Shown piece after piece: positions 6,349 through 11,568 of a stretch of 11,568 bases of DNA. The stretch is taken from positions 1 to 11,568 of the forward strand of contig JAEYVN010000350.1 of NCBI GenBank assembly GCA_023431725.1. Direction: 5' to 3'. Within the stretch, counting starts at the first letter, position 1; each line of letters begins with the position of its first letter. A model generated the notes under the pieces. That model did no database searches. It worked only from the letters and a program-made list of their open reading frames with translations, and was not told the origin of the DNA. This DNA is from Pseudomonadota bacterium. Lineage in GTDB: Bacteria; Pseudomonadota; Alphaproteobacteria; Rhizobiales; Xanthobacteraceae. The position numbers were made by a program, and so were the translations under genes.

Positions 6349-8346
6349 TTATCGCAGCATGCTCAAGAGATCCTGAGTCATCTGATTGGCGGTGGAAATG
6401 ACGCGGGTATTGGCCGAATAGGCCTGCTGCGTAACGATCAGCTTGGTGAACTCGTCGGCGATGTCGACGTTCGAACCTTCGAGCGCATTGCCGGCAATCT
6501 GGCCAGACGCACCATAGGTTGGCGTACCCGAGAGATCGGTCACTTCAAAGGCGCCACCATCCGCGCGCTTCAGGAAGTCCGCACCGCTGAAGCTGGCGAG
6601 TGTAATTTCAGCCAGGTCGATCGTACGGCCGTTGGAATAAGAGCCAACGATGCGGCCCTTGTCGTTCACCGTAACAGTCTCGAGAGAGCCGGCGGGAAAG
6701 CCGTTCTGCTGAATCAGGTTGACCTGCGCATTGCCTTGCGAGGAGTCAAACTGCGTGATGCCGCCGGCGCCATGCGCCAGTTCGATATTGCCGAGCGAAA
6801 CACCATCGATCACAACGTTGTTGAGCGCCAATGTGGTGATCGGCGGATTCATCTGGTTATCCGCGCCGAATTGATAATTGGTGCCGGCATTGGTCCATGC
6901 GACTTGCGTGCCCGTCGCGTTGGAGCTGGTCTGGTAGAACAGGTTCCAGGTGTCGGTGCCGCCATACTTCGCGCTTTCGACCTTGGCCCAGCGCAGCTGG
7001 ATGTTTACCGGCGTACCGGAGATGTCGTAGGTGGTGATCGCGCCACCGTCCACGGACGACTGAACAAATGTCTGGACGTCATTGGCGATGACATTGCCGT
7101 TCGACGGCAAGCCGGTCAGCGTGCGAATGCCGAAGCTTGCGACCGTCGCCGTGCCCGAAACCGTGACGTGTTCGGTCATGGTGCCAGCCGTTACGGTGAT
7201 GTTGCCGTTGGTGGCGTTGACCGCACCGGTACCGCCGGTAAGGGTATTCAGCGCGGTGGCAAGTTCGGCAAGCGTGGAAACCTCACCGGCGCCGGTGCCG
7301 AAGGTGACTGTCAACGGCGGATTGGCACCAACCTGGAAGACAAGCGTCTGGCCCGCAGCAGCTGCGCTTTGTGTGAGCAGGTTCGTCGCATTGGTCGTAC
7401 CGACCGACACGCCCAACTGATTGAGCAGCGCCAGCGTCGAACCGCCACCGATCTCCACGTTGGTGTCGGCATCGTCGCTGGTCAGAACGAGCCGGTTTGA
7501 AGCGTTGAGCGAAGCAGTAACGCCGGTTGTCGCTGTTTCGGCGTTGATCTTGGTCACGACGTCGGCCGCGGTATCGCCGGCGGCAATCGCGATCGCCTCG
7601 CCGTTGATGTTGATTGTGCCGTTGGCCCCGACAGAAAGTGCCGACAGGTCAAGCGTCCCCGTAGCCTCGGCGACCGCATCCGGCGACAGGGTTGCGCCAT
7701 ACCCCAGAATGCGTGCTGGCGACGGCGGACCCGCCAGAGGATTGGCGGAGAAGTTCGCGGGATTGATCAGCTCGGAGCCGGGAATGTCCTTGTCGTGCCG
7801 GTAGGTCAGCGGATATTTGGCCAAGTTAGCGCGGTAATCCACCCGCGTGGTCGCTTGCGCCGGCATGAAGTCGTTCTGGAATTGCAGCAATTGCGGAACG
7901 CTACCGGAGACGTTGCCGGTCGAGGCATCAATCGGAATACCCATGAGATAATAGCCGGCGCCGTTGACCAGGTAGCCGTTCTTGTCGACCTGGAAGTCGC
8001 CGCGACGGGTGTACATGTCGACGCCGCCGAACACCGGGCGGTTGTCCTGGAAGTTGTCAGGCTTCTGAACCACAAAGAAGCCATCGCCATTGATGGCCAT
8101 GAACGTGCCGATCGCGGCGCTCTGGATGTCGCCCTGCACCGAATTGGTCATGCGCGAACTGGCAGTCACACTGCCAGCCAACTGCTTGCTCGGCTGATTG
8201 TCCGGGATCAGGTCGGCAAAGCTCGTGTCGATCCGCTTGAAACCGGTTGTCTGCGAGTTGGCGATGTTGCCGGACACGTTTTCAAGCGCGTAGGACTGTG
8301 CGCGCATGCCGGTAACAGCGGTATTGAGAGCGCCGAAGAGACCCAT
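6349..8346 (-). CDS. flgE: FlgE, flagellar hook protein
   Basis: FlgE polymerises into the hook, the flexible joint between rod and filament. The 665-residue product begins MGLFGALNTAVTGM and carries NVSGNIANSQTTGFKR (about 23-38), the conserved motif of hook and rod proteins. It then has FMAINGDGFFVV (about 82-93) and the RRGDFQVDKNGYLVNGAGYYLMG block (about 114-136). The C-terminus holds GNALEGSNVDIADEF and TQQAYSANTRVISTANQM (about 619-656). Residues about 229-410 are two tandem Thr/Ala/Gly-rich beta modules resembling IN motifs, which account for the large size (enterobacterial FlgE is about 400 residues). The start at ATG 8346 is fixed by GGAGG seven bases upstream (8354-8358) and by homology, since the 26 codons upstream are not FlgE-like. 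It is first in the flgE-flgK-flgL operon and has a sigma-54 promoter about 50 bases upstream. Confidence 0.96.
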   Translation of the reverse strand: MGLFGALNTAVTGMRAQSYALENVSGNIANSQTTGFKRIDTSFADLIPDNQPSKQLAGSVTASSRMTNSVQGDIQSAAIGTFMAINGDGFFVVQKPDNFQDNRPVFGGVDMYTRRGDFQVDKNGYLVNGAGYYLMGIPIDASTGNVSGSVPQLLQFQNDFMPAQATTRVDYRANLAKYPLTYRHDKDIPGSELINPANFSANPLAGPPSPARILGYGATLSPDAVAEATGTLDLSALSVGANGTININGEAIAIAAGDTAADVVTKINAETATTGVTASLNASNRLVLTSDDADTNVEIGGGSTLALLNQLGVSVGTTNATNLLTQSAAAAGQTLVFQVGANPPLTVTFGTGAGEVSTLAELATALNTLTGGTGAVNATNGNITVTAGTMTEHVTVSGTATVASFGIRTLTGLPSNGNVIANDVQTFVQSSVDGGAITTYDISGTPVNIQLRWAKVESAKYGGTDTWNLFYQTSSNATGTQVAWTNAGTNYQFGADNQMNPPITTLALNNVVIDGVSLGNIELAHGAGGITQFDSSQGNAQVNLIQQNGFPAGSLETVTVNDKGRIVGSYSNGRTIDLAEITLASFSGADFLKRADGGAFEVTDLSGTPTYGASGQIAGNALEGSNVDIADEFTKLIVTQQAYSANTRVISTANQMTQDLLSMLR

Positions 8347-8353
8347 TTTACTT

Positions 8354-8358
8354 CCTCC
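8354..8358 (-). promoter_or_regulatory. Ribosome binding site deciding the flgE start
   Basis: On the minus strand GGAGG stands seven bases before ATG 8346. It fixes the FlgE start there rather than at the upstream in-frame start at 8424, which would lie upstream of the sigma-54 promoter's -24 element and therefore outside the transcript. Confidence 0.85.
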
Positions 8359-8367
8359 AGAACGATA

Positions 8368-8390
8368 GCGGCCGTACTGATGCTGGCCGC
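8368..8390 (-). promoter_or_regulatory. Hairpin in the flgE leader
   Basis: GCGGCC pairs with GGCCGC across an 11-base loop. It lies inside the predicted leader, between the sigma-54 start near 8397 and the ribosome site at 8354-8358. A six-pair all-GC stem should be stable in the mRNA. No T tract follows, so it is not a terminator. A role in mRNA stability or translation is possible but unproven. Confidence 0.4.
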
Positions 8391-8408
8391 AGGCTCGGGA
8401 AGAGCATC

Positions 8409-8423
8409 GCAAGCGTCGTGCCA
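8409..8423 (-). promoter_or_regulatory. Sigma-54 (RpoN) promoter for flgE-flgK-flgL
   Basis: On the minus strand the sequence reads TGGCACGACGCTTGC. This is a full match to the sigma-54 consensus TGGCACG-N4-TTGC, with exactly 10 bases between the -24 GG and the -12 GC. The expected start is near 8395-8397, giving a leader of about 50 bases before the flgE ATG. Sigma-54 promoters drive hook genes in other alphaproteobacteria such as Caulobacter. Confidence 0.88.
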
Positions 8424-8440
8424 AAAAAATAATTAAGTAA

Positions 8441-8453
8441 AATCAATTACTTG
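8441..8453 (+). promoter_or_regulatory. IHF binding site upstream of the flgE promoter
   Basis: AATCAATTACTTG matches the IHF consensus WATCAANNNNTTR at every position and lies in an AT-rich stretch (8423-8456) that stands out from its GC-rich surroundings. It is centred about 50 bases upstream of the predicted flgE start. IHF bending at that position normally brings an upstream activator to the sigma-54 holoenzyme. The site also overlaps an imperfect inverted repeat (AAGTAA/TTACTT, 8435-8452). Confidence 0.6.
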
Positions 8454-8490
8454 ATGAGATCGGCGGCGAAAGTCCGGGCTGCAACAAGTT

Positions 8491-8502
8491 CCGCGTTAGC
8501 GG
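8491..8502. repeat. Short dyad in the flgE upstream region
   Basis: CCGC-GTTA-GCGG is centred about 100 bases upstream of the predicted flgE start. Its arms are identical to those of the dyad in the flagellin leader (118-129). It may be part of the activator-binding region or a chance occurrence, since four-base GC arms are common in this DNA. Confidence 0.2.
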
Positions 8503-8513
8503 TCGAGCGGCAC

Positions 8514-8530
8514 AATTTGCCGGGCAAATT
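8514..8530. promoter_or_regulatory. 17-bp perfect palindrome, candidate enhancer for flgE
   Basis: AATTTGCC-G-GGCAAATT is perfectly symmetrical with eight-base arms. It is centred about 125 bases upstream of the predicted sigma-54 start, in the range used by activators of the NtrC/FlbD class. It lies beyond the IHF site, as in the Caulobacter hook operon. It is also about 92 bases before the MoxR start, so it might instead regulate that gene or both. Confidence 0.5.
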
Positions 8531-8622
8531 CCGAGCGCCAGCGGCCCTCATGTTCTGCCCGATTGCCGCATTGCATCATGGCGTCTAGTGTCGCCGCGAC
8601 GAACAGCGTTCAGGGAATAAGC

Positions 8623-9468
8623 ATGCGTTTTGAGGGTACGAAGGGCTATGTCGCAACCGACGATCTGCGGGTTGCCGTGAATGCGGCAATTGCGCTGGAA
8701 CGTCCATTGCTGGTGAAAGGCGAACCCGGCACCGGCAAGACCGTGCTGGCACATGAAATCGCCAAGGCAGTCGATGCCTCCCTGCTGGAATGGCATGTGA
8801 AGTCCACCACCAAGGCGCAGCAAGGCCTGTATGAGTATGATGCCGTGTCGCGATTGCGTGACAGTCAGCTTGGCGATGAGCGGGTCAAGGATATCCGCAA
8901 CTACATCAAGCGCGGCAAGCTGTGGGAAGCCTTCGCGGCACCGAAGCGCCCCGTGCTTCTGATCGACGAGATCGACAAGGCCGATATCGAGTTTCCGAAC
9001 GACCTGCTGCAGGAACTCGATCGGATGGAATTCTTCGTCTACGAGACCGGCGAGACGGTGAAGGCACAGCAGCGGCCCATCGTTGTCATTACCTCTAACA
9101 ATGAAAAGGAATTGCCTGACGCCTTCCTGCGCCGGTGCTTCTTCCACTACATCCGTTTTCCCGACGCTGACACCATGCATGCCATCGTCGACGTACATTT
9201 CCCCGGCATCAAACAGCGCCTTGTCGCGGAGGCCCTGAAGCTGTTCTACGAAGTCCGCGATGTTCCCGGACTGAAGAAGAAGCCCTCGACGTCAGAATTG
9301 CTGGATTGGCTCAAGCTGCTGATGGTCGAGGATATCGGCCCCGAAACGCTGCGCGAGCGCGATCCGAAAAGGCTCATTCCACCTCTTCATGGTGCGCTGC
9401 TGAAGAACGAACAGGACGTCCACCTGTTCGAGCGGCTGGCTTTCATGGCACGGCGCGACAGCCGCTAA
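8623..9468 (+). CDS. MoxR-family AAA+ ATPase
   Basis: This is a cytoplasmic AAA+ ATPase of the MoxR type. The family acts as chaperones that activate or insert cofactors into enzyme complexes, usually with a VWA-domain partner. The 281-residue product has Walker A GEPGTGKT at about 33-40, Walker B VLLIDE at about 111-116, and a sensor-1 stretch ITSNN at about 156-160. An LRR segment at about 169-171 is a candidate for the arginine finger. A C-terminal helical lid follows. I chose ATG 8623 (MRFEGTKGY) because family members begin close to this point and AGGGA lies six bases upstream. ATG 8578 or TTG 8563 would add a 15-20 residue leader that is not MoxR-like. The next gene is convergent after only 16 bases and the previous gene is divergent, so the usual VWA partner is absent on both sides. 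The substrate enzyme is unknown, and a role in flagellar function is not supported. Confidence 0.9.
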   Translation: MRFEGTKGYVATDDLRVAVNAAIALERPLLVKGEPGTGKTVLAHEIAKAVDASLLEWHVKSTTKAQQGLYEYDAVSRLRDSQLGDERVKDIRNYIKRGKLWEAFAAPKRPVLLIDEIDKADIEFPNDLLQELDRMEFFVYETGETVKAQQRPIVVITSNNEKELPDAFLRRCFFHYIRFPDADTMHAIVDVHFPGIKQRLVAEALKLFYEVRDVPGLKKKPSTSELLDWLKLLMVEDIGPETLRERDPKRLIPPLHGALLKNEQDVHLFERLAFMARRDSR

Positions 9469-9484
9469 GCCTGGCGTAAAATAC

Positions 9485-10999
9485 TCAGGCCTTGTCGCGC
9501 CATTTGCGAAGACGCGTCGCAAAGCGTGGACCATCCTTGTGCGGAGCCAGCGATGGCTCTGCGGTCGTGGCCCCTTCGACGCCAACATCGTGCGCGTCTT
9601 GTTGGGGGGCCGCAGCCGCATCCTCTGTCTGCGACGTCTCGGAAGGAACGGGCTTGGCTGCACTTGGACGCCCTGCCCCCCAGGTCTCGATCTTGCGCTG
9701 TCCCCAATACGCCGTCTGCAGAACCACCCGGCCCGTGCGTCCGCCGGCCCAGATCAATTCGAACGGCTGAAACAGCCGCCAGCGGTCATCGCCCTCGACG
9801 ATCGCCCGCGTGATCAGATTGCCGGCCATGGCCGTGGTATTGATGCCGTGTCCGCCAAAGCCGCTCGCCAGCCAGACGCCGGGCGACAATTCGCCGATTT
9901 GCGGCATGCGATGGACCGAAAGACCTAGCGTTCCCGACCAGGCATAATCGATCTCGACATCCGGCAACTGAGGGAAGCGACGACGCAAGTCCCGTCCCAG
10001 CTTGCGACCGAAACGGCGGGCATCCGCATCCCATACCGTCATGCGGCCACACCACATCAAGCGGTCGCCGCCAACGATGCGGTAATGGCTGTCGACCCAA
10101 TCGGTATCGCTGACGGAGCCCGGATAGCCGATCGCCTCAGCCAGCGCAGCACCAAGCGGCTTTGTGACCATGACAAAGGTCCGCACAGGAATAAGCGTCT
10201 GCGTCAGGTCCGGCATGAGTTGACCGAGATGCACATTGCCCGCCACAATGATGCGCGCTGCTCGCACGCGCCCCTTCGTGGTATCGATGCGTTTGCGCAC
10301 GCCGGCGGGGTCGATCGATAACGCCTGCGTGTCTTCAAAAATCCGCGCACCCGCATCCTCCGCTAGCTTTGCGAGCCCGGCCGCGTAATTCAGCGGATGG
10401 ATATTGAATGCGGTCGGAAAATGAATGGCCTGAAAATAGCTGTCGCTTTTCAGCTTCGCGCGAACGAGTGCTTCCGGCCAGACCTCGATATCGGCACCGA
10501 GACTGCGCAACAGATCGGCGTCATCGCCGACCTGTCGCGGCCGGTCGGTTTTCGACACATGCAGCCAGCCCTCGCTGAGCTCGATCCCAGGCATCCCGCT
10601 TTCAACAATGGTCTGCCGGACATAGTCCACGCCATTTTGCGACAAGCCCCATAACTCGCGGGCATGGTCTGCGCCCACACGTTCGACGATCTTGTCGGCG
10701 CTCTGGTTGAAGCCCGGTAGTACGAAACCAGTATTGCGCCCGGAGGCATTCCAGGCAATGCGACGGCTTTCCAATACGGCCACCGACCAGCCACGCCGCG
10801 CCATTTCGTAAGCCGTCGTCAGCCCCGCGAGACCGCCGCCGATGACGCAGATATCCACATCGGCATCCTGGGTCAGCGAAGCGCGGGGCGGCATCGGGAC
10901 GGCAGTGGCCGCGAAATAGCTGCCGCCGAAAACAGGGTCCTGCGGCGTCATCGCCTGTGGTTCGTCAGCGGTTTGCCCGCCTGCCGTATCCGATGACAT
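9485..10999 (-). CDS. FAD-dependent oxidoreductase of the DAO family (PuuB/OrdL-like)
   Basis: This is a flavin oxidoreductase of the D-amino-acid oxidase superfamily, most like gamma-glutamylputrescine oxidase and related amine oxidases. The 504-residue product has an FAD-binding Rossmann fold with GGGLAG at about 54-59 and an acidic residue (E77) ending the second strand. It also has WNASGRNTGF at about 83-92, as in PuuB-type enzymes, and the late flavin-contact motif SGFGGHGINT. Substrate cannot be deduced. The last 64 residues (from about 441) are an Ala/Pro/Glu/Thr-rich, probably disordered tail ending in a basic stretch RFATRLRKWRDKA, which is unusual for enzymes that normally end near 430 residues. 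I chose ATG 10999, with GGAG eight bases upstream. A GTG at 11014 would add five residues and is about equally possible. The gene is convergent with the MoxR gene and divergent from the SixA-like gene. Confidence 0.85.
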   Translation of the reverse strand: MSSDTAGGQTADEPQAMTPQDPVFGGSYFAATAVPMPPRASLTQDADVDICVIGGGLAGLTTAYEMARRGWSVAVLESRRIAWNASGRNTGFVLPGFNQSADKIVERVGADHARELWGLSQNGVDYVRQTIVESGMPGIELSEGWLHVSKTDRPRQVGDDADLLRSLGADIEVWPEALVRAKLKSDSYFQAIHFPTAFNIHPLNYAAGLAKLAEDAGARIFEDTQALSIDPAGVRKRIDTTKGRVRAARIIVAGNVHLGQLMPDLTQTLIPVRTFVMVTKPLGAALAEAIGYPGSVSDTDWVDSHYRIVGGDRLMWCGRMTVWDADARRFGRKLGRDLRRRFPQLPDVEIDYAWSGTLGLSVHRMPQIGELSPGVWLASGFGGHGINTTAMAGNLITRAIVEGDDRWRLFQPFELIWAGGRTGRVVLQTAYWGQRKIETWGAGRPSAAKPVPSETSQTEDAAAAPQQDAHDVGVEGATTAEPSLAPHKDGPRFATRLRKWRDKA

Positions 11000-11053
11000 G
11001 CTAGCCTGCTCCACGCGAATCCGTCCTGCTGAAGACTCCGATAGTCATACCCT

Positions 11054-11568
11054 ATGCACCGCCTGATGCTGCTCCGCCACGCGAAATCCGACTGGTCAGG
11101 CTCCGGCCGGTCCGACCACGAGCGCGGACTGGCGGCGCGAGGACAAACGGCAGCCCCGCTGATCGGCCGTTACATGGCAAGCGAAGGGCTCGTGCCGGAC
11201 CATGCCATCGTATCCACGGCGACGCGCACGCGCGAGACATGGCGGCTGGCCGCAGACGCTTTTCCTCAAAAACCGCGAGCCACTTACGAGCCACGGATTT
11301 ACGAAGCCGATCCCGCAGCGATCATCGCCGCGATAAAGGAAGCGCCGCCGACCACAAACACGCTGCTGGTCGTCGGACACAACCCAGGTTTTCATGACAC
11401 GGCGATGTTGCTCGTAGGATCGGGTGACAAGAAATCGCGCGCGAAATTGTCGGCCAAGTTTCCGACCGCAGCCCTTGCAGTCATCGATTTCGATATCGCG
11501 AAATGGTCTGCCATTCGCCCCGGCAGCGGGCGTCTGGAGCGCTTCATCACGCCACGTGCCATTGGCGG
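11054..11568 (+). CDS. SixA-type phosphohistidine phosphatase (partial at window end)
   Basis: The frame opens at ATG 11054 and stays open to the last base, giving 171 codons with no stop, so the gene runs past the window. The product starts MHRLMLLRHAKSDWSG, with the RHAKS catalytic motif of SixA-like members of the histidine phosphatase (phosphoglycerate mutase-like) superfamily. HERGLAARG follows, then STATRTRETW, and VVGHNPGFHDTA carries the second catalytic histidine (about residues 110-121). SixA of E. coli removes phosphate from histidines of phosphotransfer proteins. Whether this homologue does the same is not shown. Family members are usually about 150-180 residues, so little is probably missing. 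The upstream ribosome site is weak (no clear GGAGG), and an alternative ATG lies four codons in. The gene is divergent from the oxidoreductase across about 54 bases. Confidence 0.88.
   Translation, partial: MHRLMLLRHAKSDWSGSGRSDHERGLAARGQTAAPLIGRYMASEGLVPDHAIVSTATRTRETWRLAADAFPQKPRATYEPRIYEADPAAIIAAIKEAPPTTNTLLVVGHNPGFHDTAMLLVGSGDKKSRAKLSAKFPTAALAVIDFDIAKWSAIRPGSGRLERFITPRAIG

Noticed and set aside
6736..7500. A 254-codon open frame on the plus strand opposite flgE
   Set aside because: It is Arg/Gly-rich, lies fully antisense to a well-conserved hook gene, has no recognisable domain and is typical of antisense frames in GC-rich DNA.
8347..8424. Upstream extension of FlgE by 26 codons to 8424
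   Set aside because: The extra residues are not hook-like, the start would precede the predicted transcript, and the good ribosome site belongs to ATG 8346.
8423..8456. AT-rich patch as a prophage attachment site or transfer scar
   Set aside because: No direct repeat, integrase or tRNA is nearby, and the IHF and sigma-54 motifs explain the composition.
8509..8520. GGCACAATTTGC on the plus strand as a sigma-54 promoter for the MoxR gene
   Set aside because: GG and GC are separated by only eight bases instead of ten, and the bases are part of the palindrome.
8563..8622. Upstream starts (TTG 8563, ATG 8578) for the MoxR ATPase
   Set aside because: The added residues do not resemble the family and have no better ribosome site; ATG 8623 fits the family start.

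Overview
The window looks like chromosome from an alphaproteobacterium of the Rhizobiales, most likely the Bradyrhizobium/Rhodopseudomonas/Afipia/Nitrobacter group (Nitrobacteraceae). The family-level placement is inferred from the flagellar gene order (flagellin, flbT, flaF facing flgE-flgK-flgL), the typical residue patterns of these proteins, the high GC content and the CtrA- and sigma-54-type regulatory motifs. Nothing in the window fixes a genus.

Bases 1-8346 are a late flagellar locus in two convergent blocks. On the plus strand are a large 602-residue flagellin (161-1969), a rho-independent terminator, then the overlapping pair flbT-flaF (2134-2875), which control flagellin synthesis. 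On the minus strand is the operon flgE-flgK-flgL (8346 down to 2949), encoding the hook protein and the two hook-filament junction proteins. The two blocks meet at a terminator (2898-2926) that reads well in both directions. Together the genes supply the outer axial structure in assembly order: hook, FlgK and FlgL junction, then flagellin filament, with FlbT and FlaF matching flagellin output to assembly.

Bases 8347-8622 separate flgE from a divergent MoxR-type AAA+ ATPase gene. They hold what looks like a complete sigma-54 control region for flgE: a full -24/-12 promoter, a perfect IHF-consensus site just upstream, and a 17-bp perfect palindrome about 125 bp upstream of the expected start, where an activator of the FlbD/NtrC class could bind. 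This is the clearest regulatory signal in the window.

Bases 8623-11568 are housekeeping or accessory genes without an obvious flagellar link. They comprise a MoxR-family ATPase with no von Willebrand (VWA) partner beside it, a convergent FAD-dependent amine/amino-acid oxidase of the PuuB/DadA type with an unusual low-complexity C-terminal tail, and a divergent SixA-type phosphohistidine phosphatase cut off by the window end. I found no RNA genes, CRISPR array, insertion sequence or phage genes, and no convincing new biological system. The items worth following up are regulatory (the flgE control region and a motif shared by the flagellin and flbT upstream regions) and structural (related inserts in the axial proteins).
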